Assembly (NCBI RefSeq): GCF_047246645.1
Contig: NZ_JBFOKR010000002.1
Location: forward strand, 248,001-312,000
Reading direction: 5' to 3'
Length of the DNA stretch: 64,000 nucleotides
Origin: Ferdinandcohnia sp047246645
Lineage (GTDB): Bacteria; Bacillota; Bacilli; Bacillales; Bacillaceae_L
Position numbers and translations under genes: made by a program. The first letter of the stretch is position 1, and each line of letters begins with the position of its first letter. The notes below the pieces were generated by a model. That model searched no databases, was not told where the DNA came from, and saw nothing but the letters and a program-made list of their open reading frames with translations. Shown here piece by piece: positions 17,449 through 26,367 of this stretch.

Positions 17449-18927
17449 CTACTCTCCAATTCTTTCCTTTACATCTGATTGTGAACCAGTATGCCTTATA
17501 TTATAGGTATGTAATGGTGAACTAATCACTGACAAATAGATACTAATTGTAAGGGCATCTTCTAGTCTTTTTAGATGTACATTTTGATCACCTTTAAAAA
17601 CATCAATGACAGTCTTTGTTGCTTCTATCCAAACTGCTTCAAGATCTTTTCCCCGCAACTCCCATAATTCACGTTCTAATTTAAATGCCACTGTCTCAGC
17701 TGAGGCAACCCTTCCAGTTCCTAGACAGGTAGGACAATTCACCTGTAGAATAGCAGACAAATCCTGTCTAACTTTTTTACGAGTAACTTCTAGAATACCT
17801 AAGGAAGTAAAGCCATGAATAATGATTCGATTTCGATCTCCTTTTGAAGCAGATCGTAAAGCCTGCATTATCTTTTGTCGCTCGTCTTTATCTTTCATAT
17901 CAATAAAGTCAATTAAGATAATTCCACTAATATCTCGTAACCGTAGTTGACGTGCAATTTCGGTTGCTGCAGCTTGATTTGTTTTAAAAACGGTATCTCT
18001 TAGACTTTCTTTCCCTTGGAATTTCCCAGTATTCACATCTATAACTGTTAACGCTTCTGTTTGTTCAATTAACAAATAGGCACCATTTTCTAACCAGACA
18101 ACCTGTTTTTGTGCCTTTTCAATTTCCCGTTCAATCCCATAAACAGAAAATATGTTTTCTGTACCATTAAAATGAGAAACAAGGACCGAATTATCGCCAA
18201 GTCGCTCTTTAATATCTCTATAGACATGTGAATCATCGATAATAATTTCCTCGATATCCTCTAATCGATGTTCAATAACAATTCTGTCCACAATATTCGA
18301 CGCATCGAATAGAAGTGAAGGTGGTTTAACTTGGTTTTGTTTTTCGTGCAACGATCTGTATTTTCGTCTTTGATAATCTAATTCAATTTGGATTCTTTCT
18401 TCAGCTTTATTCTCACAAGCAGTCCTAAGAATAATTCCTTCTGGTTCCTGCAAAACCGTTTTGCCAAACATTTTCCATCTATCTCGTTCAGCTTCTTCCT
18501 TCATTTTTCTTGAAACAGCAATATAGTTTCCAAATGGAGAATATACAAGAGAACTCCCTGGAAATTCAATTAGCCCAGTTAATTTTGGTCCCTTTCGCTC
18601 AGAGCCTTCCTTTGTAACTTGGACAATGATTTCTTCACCTTGTCGCACAAAGCTTGAAATACTTTTTGCCTTTTTTTCATGATCTGGTAAAGCTGAAAGA
18701 TGGAAGGATTGTAGCTGATCACGTTGAATATAGCCATTTTTTCCAATTCCTATATCAACAAATGCTGCCTGCATACCAGGCAGCACATCAATTACTCTTC
18801 CTTTATAAATGTTTCCAACGATTTCAGTATGAATAGGCTGCTGAATATTTATTTCCACTACTTTATTGTTTTCAATAACCGCCGTGCGCTTTTCACGATC
18901 TCGGACATTTAGAATTAATTTTTTCAT
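17449..18927 (-). CDS. Ribonuclease E/G family endoribonuclease
   Basis: Single-strand endoribonuclease of the RNase G type (492 aa). An S1-like RNA-binding domain lies near the N-terminus (VGNIYKGRVIDVLPGMQAAFVDIGIGKNGYI, residues ~37-70). The catalytic DNase-I-like part includes TVIDVNTGKFQG (first metal Asp) and GIILIDFIDMKD (second). The zinc-link motif CPTCLGTGR is near residue 402. B. subtilis lacks RNase E/G and uses RNase Y/J, so this is a genuine difference from that model, although other bacilli have it. It lies directly upstream of the rplU leader, with spoIVFB on its other side. Confidence 0.95.
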   Translation of the reverse strand: MKKLILNVRDREKRTAVIENNKVVEINIQQPIHTEIVGNIYKGRVIDVLPGMQAAFVDIGIGKNGYIQRDQLQSFHLSALPDHEKKAKSISSFVRQGEEIIVQVTKEGSERKGPKLTGLIEFPGSSLVYSPFGNYIAVSRKMKEEAERDRWKMFGKTVLQEPEGIILRTACENKAEERIQIELDYQRRKYRSLHEKQNQVKPPSLLFDASNIVDRIVIEHRLEDIEEIIIDDSHVYRDIKERLGDNSVLVSHFNGTENIFSVYGIEREIEKAQKQVVWLENGAYLLIEQTEALTVIDVNTGKFQGKESLRDTVFKTNQAAATEIARQLRLRDISGIILIDFIDMKDKDERQKIMQALRSASKGDRNRIIIHGFTSLGILEVTRKKVRQDLSAILQVNCPTCLGTGRVASAETVAFKLERELWELRGKDLEAVWIEATKTVIDVFKGDQNVHLKRLEDALTISIYLSVISSPLHTYNIRHTGSQSDVKERIGE

Positions 18928-18977
18928 AAAATCCCCACTTTAAGGTTACATTTTTCTACATACCAATGTACCTTATC

Positions 18978-19847
18978 TTAGAACGTCAAGTAAAGTAGAT
19001 CACCAACTGGATCATAAGACTTTTTCTCATTAAAGTAGGCATGCAAGAGTTCATTTTCATCTAAAGGATGCTGATTCTCTCCATTTTTCCGTATAACAAT
19101 CGGATGTTTATAACCTCTTTGAAACATTGAAAGTACATTGTAAACCTTCTCTGTTTCGTCTACAATTATTGGCTTTAGGTTGATAAATGTATCTTGTTTC
19201 CCATAATAACGTTCAAGTAAGAATCTCATGAAGACAAAATGCCTCTTTCTCCATTCCATTATTATTGAAAAAATTAAAAATGAAATAACTATCCACAGGT
19301 TTAGGTTATTTGGATAGTACAGCAGTACCAAAGCAATCATAGTGATAATTGAAAATGAAGATAAAATTAGCATTCGTTTGTGAGCTTCAAAAAAGGAATG
19401 CTTTGAAGAAAAGAATAAATAAAGCAACTTTCCACCATCTAATGGCCAAACAGGAAGAAGATTAAATAAAAGGATAACTACATTATGATATAAAAATAGT
19501 TCAAAGGTATCCTGCGACATAATAGATACTTTCGTTAATATGTAGCCTCCAGCTACTAGCCAGATATGCTGTGCCGGACCTGCCAATACAACAAATAATT
19601 CCTCTTTAAGCGGACGATTACCATGTTCATCCATTTCAGCTACTCCACCAAAAGGGAGCAACTGTATTTTCTTAATTCTCCACGAAAAAAAATGGGCACA
19701 TGCAGCATGTCCCATTTCGTGGACCAGTATGATAAAGAATAACATCAATAGCTCTCGAAAGTTTGCTGTAATTACAGCTATTCCGACTATGAGCCATAGT
19801 AATGGATGTATCTCTATTTTTCTAAGGAGTTTAAAATAGCTATTCAA
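18978..19847 (-). CDS. spoIVFB: SpoIVFB site-2 intramembrane metalloprotease
   Basis: Mother-cell protease that cleaves pro-sigma-K. The zinc motif HEMGHAACAH gives His43, Glu44 and His47, and the third ligand Asp137 sits in LLPVWPLDGGKLL, the same numbering as in B. subtilis. About six membrane helices fill residues 15-205. A C-terminal CBS-like domain (KVYNVLSMFQRGYKHPIVIRKNG) senses ATP in the B. subtilis protein. The start is TTG at 19847 with AGGTG upstream, overlapping the spoIVFA end by eight bases, so the two are translationally coupled. Confidence 0.95.
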   Translation of the reverse strand: MNSYFKLLRKIEIHPLLWLIVGIAVITANFRELLMLFFIILVHEMGHAACAHFFSWRIKKIQLLPFGGVAEMDEHGNRPLKEELFVVLAGPAQHIWLVAGGYILTKVSIMSQDTFELFLYHNVVILLFNLLPVWPLDGGKLLYLFFSSKHSFFEAHKRMLILSSFSIITMIALVLLYYPNNLNLWIVISFLIFSIIMEWRKRHFVFMRFLLERYYGKQDTFINLKPIIVDETEKVYNVLSMFQRGYKHPIVIRKNGENQHPLDENELLHAYFNEKKSYDPVGDLLYLTF

Positions 19848-20622
19848 ATTTTATCACCTGTATTGGATCAATAAATGTTTCTCCTTGCTTAATGGCAAAA
19901 TAGAAGGTCCCTTTTTCATCTCCTTCTGGGTCTGTGACAGTTCCAACCTCTTGCCCAGTTTCCACATAATCATATAATTTTACACTAATTGTTCCAAGAT
20001 TACCGTACCAGGTTTCAGTTCCATCTCCATGCTGAATAACAACTGTTTTTCCTAAGTCACCCTTAGTAGCAACCTCTAGAACTTTTCCACCATTCATGGC
20101 CTCGACAATTTTGCTATCAGTCTCAACCGTAACGCCTTGCCCATTAGCTTCAAAGGTTTCGGTTACCCTGCCAGCTGCAGGTACAGCGAATTTCCCTGGA
20201 GTTACTTTATCTGTGTTATTTTTTTCTTGGTTGACTGGTAAAAGAGCAAGTGGACTTCCGAACTGTTCCTCATACCATTCCGTAACTGCTGCAAATTGAA
20301 ATTCACTTTCCATTGTACTACCTACAAACTCTCGTACATTATCAAATTGCGGTGATTGGTTCTTATACAAAATACCAACTGATAAGAAAAGCACAGCAGA
20401 GAGTAAAATCTTGAAAAGAAACGTTTCTTTCTTAAATAAAGGATGTCCCCCTTCACGACCTGGCCCACCATCGAACGGAGAATATCCACTACCTCCGAAT
20501 CTCTCCTCATCATTGGCAAGGTACGTTGGAGTTACTGATTTCCTAGTAGTTGGTTGAAATGAATGTCTTTCCCTTTTACGCTTAGCAATTCTCTTTCTAA
20601 TGTCATTCGCACGATTACTCAT
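19840..20622 (-). CDS. spoIVFA: SpoIVFA, inhibitor and scaffold of SpoIVFB
   Basis: Membrane protein that holds SpoIVFB inactive until SpoIVB cleaves it. It has an N-terminal basic cytosolic stretch (RKRIAKRKRERH), one membrane helix around residues 87-106 and an extracytoplasmic degenerate M23/LytM-like domain: PAAGRVTETFEANGQGVTVET, then VVIQHGDGTETWYGNLGTISVKLYDYVETGQEVG. It has 260 aa. It forms an operon with spoIVFB through an overlap. Confidence 0.93.
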   Translation of the reverse strand: MSNRANDIRKRIAKRKRERHSFQPTTRKSVTPTYLANDEERFGGSGYSPFDGGPGREGGHPLFKKETFLFKILLSAVLFLSVGILYKNQSPQFDNVREFVGSTMESEFQFAAVTEWYEEQFGSPLALLPVNQEKNNTDKVTPGKFAVPAAGRVTETFEANGQGVTVETDSKIVEAMNGGKVLEVATKGDLGKTVVIQHGDGTETWYGNLGTISVKLYDYVETGQEVGTVTDPEGDEKGTFYFAIKQGETFIDPIQVIKFE

Positions 20623-20821
20623 ATCTCCATATCATTCCCTTACCCATATAGTTTGTACAAGTTTATGATACAAGCCCTTCAGTTATGACTATCAATCTAG
20701 TTAACTAGGGGAAAGTGAATAAAGATGAGGCTATGTTGGGGGGAAGTTATTGAGGGATTTAAAATTTATAGCTTGGATCAGCTAATTTACTCAATCGTTA
20801 AATTGGAGTGGGGTACATTAC

Positions 20822-21250
20822 CCGGTTTTCATACCCACTCATTTCTTTCTGCTGGCCTGAGTGGGTATGATTTCGGCTTTGCTTACCCACTCATTTCTTT
20901 TTACTGACCTGAGTGGGTATGATTTCGGCTTTGCTTACCAACTCATTTCTTTTTGCTGACCTGAGTGGGTACAATTCCAGCTTTACTTACCCACTCATTT
21001 CTTTTCACTGACCTGAGTGGGTATGATTTCGGCTTTGCTTACCAACTCATTTCTTTTTGCTGACCTGAGTGGGTACAATTCCANNNNNNNNNNNNNNNNN
21101 NNNNNNNNNNNNNNNNNNNNNNNNNNNNNNNNNNNNNNNNNNNNNNNNNNNNNNNNNNNNNNNNNNNNNNNNNNNNNNNNNNNGCTTTACTTACCCACTC
21201 ATTTCTTTTTGCTAACCTGAGTGGGTACAATTCCAGTTTTTTACCCACAC
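20822..21250. repeat. Tandem array of 52-bp hairpin units (interrupted by gap)
   Basis: Left arms TACCCACTCA begin at 20832, 20884, 20936, 20988 and 21040, exactly 52 bp apart. Each is followed 26 bp later by the complementary arm TGAGTGGGTA (20858, 20910, 20962, 21014, 21066), so each unit can form a 10-bp stem with a 16-base loop. A sixth unit begins at 21192 after the N gap and a degenerate partial seventh follows. Units alternate between two variants (arm TACCCACTCA with spacer TATGATTTCGG; arm TACCAACTCA with spacer TACAATTCCAG), so units 2-3 and 4-5 form a 104-bp higher-order repeat. A 52-bp period is not a multiple of three, arguing against coding. Confidence 0.95.
21084..21183. other. 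Assembly gap of 100 N
   Basis: Exactly 100 unknown bases within the 52-bp array. The distance from the last unit before to the first after (152 bp) is not a multiple of 52, so 100 N looks like a placeholder and the true repeat number is unknown. Confidence 0.98.
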
Positions 21251-21309
21251 CAACTTTGTATCATCACCAATTTGTACTAACATACTGACTTATTCTTTAA
21301 AAAATATTC

Positions 21310-21340
21310 AAAAAAATACCACCTTGTTTTAAAGGTGGTT
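21310..21340 (-). terminator. Terminator of minC-minD
   Basis: On the minus strand ACCACCTT-TAAAAC-AAGGTGGT is followed by ATTTTTTTG, directly at the minD stop. Confidence 0.9.
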
Positions 21341-22139
21341 AACGGACGCCGAAGAATTTTTTAATCTTTGAGAACATTCCTTTTTCATCATTTTCTAATG
21401 ATTGAAGTGGAATAGATTCTCCTAAAATCCTTCTAGCAATATTTCGATATGAGATTGCTGTTTTGCTATCTGAATTTAAAGCGATTGGTTCACCTGAGTT
21501 TGATGCTTTAATTACTGCATCATCATCAGCTACAATTCCAATCAAGTCGATTGATAAATGAGTAACAATTTCATCAATATCAAGCATATCACCCGTTTGA
21601 ACCATATGGTTACGGATACGATTGATGATTAGTTTCGGTGGTTCAATTTCTTCTTTTTCTAGTAATCCAATAATACGGTCAGCATCACGAACTGCGGAAG
21701 TTTCCGGAGTCGTAACAACGATTGCTTTATCTGCACCAGCTACAGCATTTTGGAATCCTTGTTCAATACCCGCTGGGCAATCGATTACGATATAATCAAA
21801 GTCTTGCTTTAACTCTTCAACAAGTTTTTTCATTTGCTCTGGCTGTACAGCTGTTTTGTCACTTGTTTGTGCAGCTGGTAAAAGGTAAAGATGATCCTCA
21901 AATCTCTTATCCTTAACTAACGCTTGTTTTAATTTGCAACGTCCTTGAACAACATCTACTAAATCATAGATGATGCGATTTTCAAGCCCCATTACAACAT
22001 CTAAATTTCGTAGGCCTATATCTGTATCAACTAGACATACCCGTTTACCTAAAACAGCTAAGGAAGTTCCTACGTTGGCAGACGTAGTTGTTTTACCAAC
22101 TCCACCTTTACCTGAAGTTATGACTATTGCCTCTCCCAC
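21339..22139 (-). CDS. minD: Septum site-determining ATPase MinD
   Basis: Deviant Walker-A ATPase that recruits MinC to the membrane to block polar division. The P-loop KGGVGKTTTSANVG is at residues ~11-24, with DTDIGLRNLDVVMGLENR and VIDCPAGIEQGFQNA further on. The C-terminal amphipathic membrane-targeting helix is MFSKIKKFFGVR. It has 266 aa. The start is GTG at 22139, two bases after the minC stop, behind GGGGG. It lies downstream of mreBCD-minC, as in B. subtilis. Confidence 0.97.
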   Translation of the reverse strand: MGEAIVITSGKGGVGKTTTSANVGTSLAVLGKRVCLVDTDIGLRNLDVVMGLENRIIYDLVDVVQGRCKLKQALVKDKRFEDHLYLLPAAQTSDKTAVQPEQMKKLVEELKQDFDYIVIDCPAGIEQGFQNAVAGADKAIVVTTPETSAVRDADRIIGLLEKEEIEPPKLIINRIRNHMVQTGDMLDIDEIVTHLSIDLIGIVADDDAVIKASNSGEPIALNSDSKTAISYRNIARRILGESIPLQSLENDEKGMFSKIKKFFGVR

Positions 22140-22141
22140 AG

Positions 22142-22825
22142 CTAGATTCCCCCTTCTAACCTTGTTAAATTAGGCCTTAAATGCGATAACTGCTGTAATC
22201 TATCTACTACAATGGTCTCATTTTCATCGATATATGCACATTCCATGAGATTACTTTCGTTTTGTATCGAATCTGGTGCTCTATTCATTATATCACCAAT
22301 TCGAAGCTGTGTTGGCTTCATTATCGAAGCAGAGATAATGGCGTCTCTACGTCCATCAAAACCTGCGTGTGCTACTCCTCGTAATGCACCCATGATAAAG
22401 ATATTACCACTCGCAATCACAGTTCCACCTGGATTGACATCACCAATTAGCATGAGGTCACCCTCAACCTTTAATACTTGTCCAGAGCGGATCATTCTAG
22501 CAACTGATATTACTTCTAGGTTTCTCTTAATCTCAAGAGCTTCTTGTTTAGAAATTACATCACTTTCCACTGTATCAACGACTAAATGCTTTTTATTTCG
22601 AATAATAGAGCGAATATGCTCCTCTTGTTTTCGAGTTAAATAACGATTCCCAGTTTTTACTTTAACAGGCACAATCGGAACATCATCATTCCGTTTTTGA
22701 TTCAACGAAAGCTTGTCCTCTAAATCTACGATAAGCTCATTAAATGAACAAGAATCATCGAGATGTAACGTTAGCCCGTCTTTTGTCCCTTTTATAGTAA
22801 CATATTGCTGTTTTTGTCCTTTCAC
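22142..22825 (-). CDS. minC: Septum site-determining protein MinC
   Basis: FtsZ-assembly inhibitor. The N-terminal domain (QQYVTIKGTKDGLTLHLDDSCSF) contacts FtsZ. The C-terminal beta-helix domain has RSGQVLKVEGDLMLIGDVNPGGTVIASGNIFIMGALRGVAHAGFDG, the MinD-binding and dimerisation face. The open frame begins at 22864, but GTG at 22825 follows TTGAGGTG by six bases and matches the known N-terminus; it gives 227 aa. Confidence 0.96.
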   Translation of the reverse strand: MKGQKQQYVTIKGTKDGLTLHLDDSCSFNELIVDLEDKLSLNQKRNDDVPIVPVKVKTGNRYLTRKQEEHIRSIIRNKKHLVVDTVESDVISKQEALEIKRNLEVISVARMIRSGQVLKVEGDLMLIGDVNPGGTVIASGNIFIMGALRGVAHAGFDGRRDAIISASIMKPTQLRIGDIMNRAPDSIQNESNLMECAYIDENETIVVDRLQQLSHLRPNLTRLEGGI

Positions 22826-22955
22826 GACGTTCACCTCAACGATTAATAATTCAACAAAAGACACCCGTTTTCCTGTTAAAAATGAAATTTTCTTAGATTA
22901 GGACTAGTAACATTACAAAAATGACTTTTATTAGAGGTTTACCCTAACTTCTAGT

Positions 22956-23465
22956 TTACTCTTCTATTTGAAGCTTACCTAGTATTTTTTTAAATGGAAA
23001 TGAAAATAATGTGACAAAAATACTATTTAATATAACAGTAGGCAGTACACGTAGTTCTAAAAATCTGTCAAACGACATTGTTGCAACTCCGATTGATAGA
23101 TTAACACCAAATACAAAAAACTCTAAAATGACAACTCCAAGAATGCTTAATATAGAAATAATAATAATATTGGTTTGTAAAATCCTGCTTGCCTGGGAAA
23201 TAATATAGGCAATTAACGGCATGGAAAACATATAAACACCTAAAACCTCTGTATAAATGACATCATACAAAAGCCCCAGAATAATGCCATATAATATTCC
23301 ACCAAGTTTTGATTGATATATCGTAATGAAAATACTAAGTATCAGTATGAATCGAGGAACAAATACTTGGTCTTTATGGAAAATTTCAGCCGGAACGACA
23401 TCGACAAAACTACTTTCAAACAGAAAGAAAAATCCCATAATTACTGGAAGAACAACTTTCTTCAC
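22956..23465 (-). CDS. mreD: Rod shape-determining protein MreD
   Basis: Integral membrane protein (169 aa, about five helices) of the elongasome. It has the typical MreD features: an N-terminal helix with LPVIMGFFFLFESSF, FVPRFILILSIFITIYQSKLGGILYGIILGLLYDVIY and a hydrophobic C-terminal half. The start is GTG at 23465, immediately after the mreC stop codon, implying coupled translation. Confidence 0.93.
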   Translation of the reverse strand: MKKVVLPVIMGFFFLFESSFVDVVPAEIFHKDQVFVPRFILILSIFITIYQSKLGGILYGIILGLLYDVIYTEVLGVYMFSMPLIAYIISQASRILQTNIIIISILSILGVVILEFFVFGVNLSIGVATMSFDRFLELRVLPTVILNSIFVTLFSFPFKKILGKLQIEE

Positions 23466-24326
23466 CTATTCTTCCTCCTCTTCCTCTGGAACAATCATTG
23501 TTCTTTCAACTACGATAACATGATCTATTTCATAAAAATCAGCTGCTGGTTTTATATAAGCAGTTTTTGTTAATCCATAATCATCAGGTACAACTTCCAT
23601 AACTTCACCAATGTACAATTCACTTGGGAAAACACCACCATATCCCGAGGTTAGTACCTTTTGATCCTTTTCTATTTCAGCATCTGGAGTATTGATTTTA
23701 AATAACAATGCTTTTTTTTCCTGATCATATCCTTCTATTAAGCCCATTATCTTTGCCTCGCCTTGTATATATGCTGAAATACGATTTATTCGATCTGGAG
23801 AACTTAATAGCTGAACAGTGGATGTTAGGGCATTAGAATGTTTTACCTTACCAATTAAGCCTTTTGAGGTGATGACAGCCATATTCTGCTCAACCCCATG
23901 CTGAGTACCTTTATTTATTGTGATAACCTCATGCCATTGATCAGGATTTCTCCCAATAACTGTGGCTTGAATTTTTGTAAACCCGCTAAGAGACTCTGTT
24001 TTGTCTAAAACCTCTTCAAGCTTTTGTTTTTCTTTTTCAAGTTCTTGCACTTTTGCCTCTAGTTGCCCATAAGCTTCAAGTTTTTCCTTCAAAATTTTAT
24101 TCTCTTCGAACGTATTTTTAATATCATTTACATTCTCAAAAAATCCAGAAATAGATTGAGCCGGCGTATGAAATAATCCTTGGACCCATCCAACTGAATC
24201 CTTTAAGAATTTTTCTGGCCAGGACAATTCTTCCCGCTCTTTTAAGGAAAATCCGATTAATGCCACCAGAAAGATGAGACAGACAAGTAGAATAATTAAT
24301 CGTTTATTAAGAAAAAATTGTGGCAT
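23466..24326 (-). CDS. mreC: Rod shape-determining protein MreC
   Basis: Bitopic elongasome scaffold that contacts MreB, MreD and penicillin-binding proteins. It has one membrane helix (residues 8-26) and a coiled coil (about 65-110, LKEKLEAYGQLEAKVQELEKEKQKLEEVL). An extracytoplasmic beta domain follows with VIGRNPDQWHEVITINKGTQHGVEQNMAVITSKGLIGKV. The C-terminus is strongly acidic (EEEEEE). It has 286 aa. ATG follows GAGGGTG. Confidence 0.96.
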   Translation of the reverse strand: MPQFFLNKRLIILLVCLIFLVALIGFSLKEREELSWPEKFLKDSVGWVQGLFHTPAQSISGFFENVNDIKNTFEENKILKEKLEAYGQLEAKVQELEKEKQKLEEVLDKTESLSGFTKIQATVIGRNPDQWHEVITINKGTQHGVEQNMAVITSKGLIGKVKHSNALTSTVQLLSSPDRINRISAYIQGEAKIMGLIEGYDQEKKALLFKINTPDAEIEKDQKVLTSGYGGVFPSELYIGEVMEVVPDDYGLTKTAYIKPAADFYEIDHVIVVERTMIVPEEEEEE

Positions 24327-24371
24327 AAATTACACCCTCTTACGTAGCTTTCATATTTCATTAATAACACG

Positions 24372-24398
24372 TAAAGTGGGGACGTAATCCCCACTAAT
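24372..24398 (-). other. Stem-loop in mreB-mreC intergenic region
   Basis: Arms AGTGGGGA (24375-24382) and TCCCCACT (24388-24395) form a perfect eight-base stem with a five-base loop, without a T-run. It lies downstream of a real terminator and upstream of mreC and might stabilise the mreCD mRNA end. Confidence 0.6.
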
Positions 24399-24420
24399 TC
24401 AAACTGATATATTTCTGGAA

Positions 24421-24455
24421 GGAAAAACCCACTTTTTAACGTAATAGTGGGTAAA
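24421..24455 (-). terminator. Terminator or attenuator between mreB and mreC
   Basis: On the minus strand ACCCACT..AGTGGGT is followed by TTTTCC. It lies just after the mreB stop and would reduce mreCD-minCD transcription relative to mreB. Confidence 0.7.
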
Positions 24456-24482
24456 AGCTCCTCCTGGTAGAATCTACCACGT

Positions 24483-25505
24483 TTATCGGTAGTCCTTTGA
24501 TTTTCCTTTAAATAAATGGATATGATCAAGAGCTTTACCCGTACCAATTGCGACACAATCTAATGGATTTTCAGCGATTAATACCGGCATACTTGTTTCT
24601 TCACTAATTATCTTATCCAGATTGCGTAATAATGCTCCACCGCCCGCTAACACAATACCACGGTCCATAATATCTGCCGCTAATTCAGGTGGTGTCTTTT
24701 CAAGAGTATTTTTCACGGCATCTACAATTGCATATACTGTATCATGTAAAGCAGATGCAATTTCATCAGCAGTAATTTCAATTGTCTTAGGGAGACCTGT
24801 CAATAAGTCTCTCCCACGAATCTCCATGTTTTCTATACCTTCTGGTGATCCTGCAGAACCTATCTCAACTTTAATTGCTTCTGCGGTACGATCCCCGATC
24901 ATAAGATTATACGTCTTACGAATGTATTGGATAATTGCATCATCCATTTCGTCCCCAGCGATACGGATCGATTGACTTGTTACAATTCCACCTAAAGAAA
25001 TAATTGCAACCTCTGTCGTTCCTCCACCAATATCAACAATCATACTGCCAGTTGGTTCCCAAACAGGAAGATTCGCTCCGATTGCAGCAGCAAATGGTTC
25101 TTCAATTGGATATGCATCTCTTGCACCAGCCTGTCGTGTTGCATCAATTACTGCACGTTGCTCAACAGCTGTAATTCCAGATGGTACACAAACCATGATA
25201 TATGGCTTTCTTGCGAAGATACTCTTATTTCTAACCGCTTGGTTTATGTAATACTTCATCATTGTTGCGGTTGTTTCATAATCAGCAATAACCCCATCCT
25301 TCATCGGACGAAGAGCTACAACGTTTCCTGGCGTACGCCCAATCATATTCTTCGCATCATTTCCAACTGCAACAATTTGTTTTGTATCAGTTTGCATAGC
25401 AACTACTGAGGGTTCTCTCACAGCAATTCCTTTTCCTTTAATAAAAACAAGTGTATTTGCAGTTCCTAAATCTATTCCAAGGTCTCGAGTACCAATTCCA
25501 AACAT
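24483..25505 (-). CDS. mreB: Rod shape-determining actin homologue MreB
   Basis: Membrane-associated actin-like ATPase that guides cell-wall elongation. The N-terminal DLGIDLGTANTLVFIKGKGI is the phosphate-1 motif, MIVDIGGGTTEVAIISLGG is phosphate-2 and GIVLAGGGALLRNLD is the adenosine motif. It has 340 aa. It is the first gene of the mreBCD-minCD run and lies downstream of radC. Confidence 0.97.
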   Translation of the reverse strand: MFGIGTRDLGIDLGTANTLVFIKGKGIAVREPSVVAMQTDTKQIVAVGNDAKNMIGRTPGNVVALRPMKDGVIADYETTATMMKYYINQAVRNKSIFARKPYIMVCVPSGITAVEQRAVIDATRQAGARDAYPIEEPFAAAIGANLPVWEPTGSMIVDIGGGTTEVAIISLGGIVTSQSIRIAGDEMDDAIIQYIRKTYNLMIGDRTAEAIKVEIGSAGSPEGIENMEIRGRDLLTGLPKTIEITADEIASALHDTVYAIVDAVKNTLEKTPPELAADIMDRGIVLAGGGALLRNLDKIISEETSMPVLIAENPLDCVAIGTGKALDHIHLFKGKSKDYR

Positions 25506-25614
25506 GATATGTATCTTCCTTTCTGATACGAATTACAAATGATATAGATAAGTGTGTTTAAGTAAAAAACCCATAACAAATATTATAACGTACTACATGA
25601 AAAAATAACAGTAG

Positions 25615-26304
25615 TCACACATAGCCTTTTTCTTTCAAACTTACATATTTATGCTCACCAATTATTAAATGGTCCAAAAGCTCTATACCGATTATCTTAC
25701 CACATTCGACAAGTCTTTTCGTCACTTCTATATCCTCCCTGCTTGGAGTAGGATCACCGGAGGGATGATTATGAACACAAATAATAGATGCAGCTGATCT
25801 TCTAAAAGCTTCTTTATAAACTTCTCTTGGATGAACAATGGAGGCATTTAAACTTCCTATAAAGATTGTCTGTCTATGGATTACTTGATTTTTTGTGTTT
25901 AAGTACAAGCATACAAAATGCTCTTGAGACAAAAATCGCATATCCTCCATAACATATTTCGCACCATCCTCAGGTGAGCGAATAACATATCGGTCTTCAT
26001 ATTGGAGTTTGCCAATTCTTCTTCCAAGTTCGATAGAAGCCATAATCTGGACAGCTTTTGCTTGCCCTATCCCTTTAATTGCTGTAATTTCTTCAACTGT
26101 TGCATCCTTTAGTAATCGTAATCCTTCGAATTGGTGTAATAAGCGGTTTGAAAGCTGAATAACTGACTCTTCCTTGGAACCAGTTCGTAAAAGTATAGCT
26201 AATAACTCTAGATTTGAAAGACTCTCTGGGCCTTCGGTAACTAATCGTTCACGCGGCCTTTCCTCTTGGGGATAATCTCGAATCATAAGTGCTGATGAAT
26301 TCAA
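25615..26304 (-). CDS. radC: RadC family protein (JAB/MPN domain)
   Basis: A widely conserved protein (229 aa) once linked to DNA repair; its true function is unsettled. An N-terminal UPF0758 helix-hairpin-helix part (LLRTGSKEESVIQLSNRLL, VEEITAIKGIGQAKAVQIMASIELGRR) is followed by a JAB metalloprotease-like domain with HNHPSGDPTPSREDIEVT, the JAMM zinc motif. TTG at 26304 with GGAGG seven bases upstream is the likely start. An internal ATG at residue 7 is a weaker alternative. The maf-radC-mreB order is conserved. Confidence 0.95.
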   Translation of the reverse strand: MNSSALMIRDYPQEERPRERLVTEGPESLSNLELLAILLRTGSKEESVIQLSNRLLHQFEGLRLLKDATVEEITAIKGIGQAKAVQIMASIELGRRIGKLQYEDRYVIRSPEDGAKYVMEDMRFLSQEHFVCLYLNTKNQVIHRQTIFIGSLNASIVHPREVYKEAFRRSAASIICVHNHPSGDPTPSREDIEVTKRLVECGKIIGIELLDHLIIGEHKYVSLKEKGYV

Positions 26305-26367
26305 CTACGTTCCTCCTATCCAATTTGTTAGGATACTCGGTCCGCTCGGGTGCACTTATATAAGATT

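Larger units (their letters stand above)
20623..21338. other. Intergenic region minD-spoIVFA with hairpin-repeat array
   Basis: No gene is seen in this 716-base stretch between minD and spoIVFA. It contains the 52-bp repeat array (about 20822-21250), an assembly gap and the minD terminator. In the remaining part (20640-20820) I see no conserved coding frame; a short plus-strand frame there runs into the repeats and is not credible. Confidence 0.7.

Noticed and set aside
20832..21227. CRISPR array as an explanation of the 52-bp repeats
   Set aside because: The whole unit, including the would-be spacer, is conserved between copies, and no cas genes are near. It is a tandem hairpin repeat.
20725..21248. 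Short frames across the 52-bp array
   Set aside because: The 52-bp period shifts the frame each unit and the translations run through the N gap; there is no coding signature.
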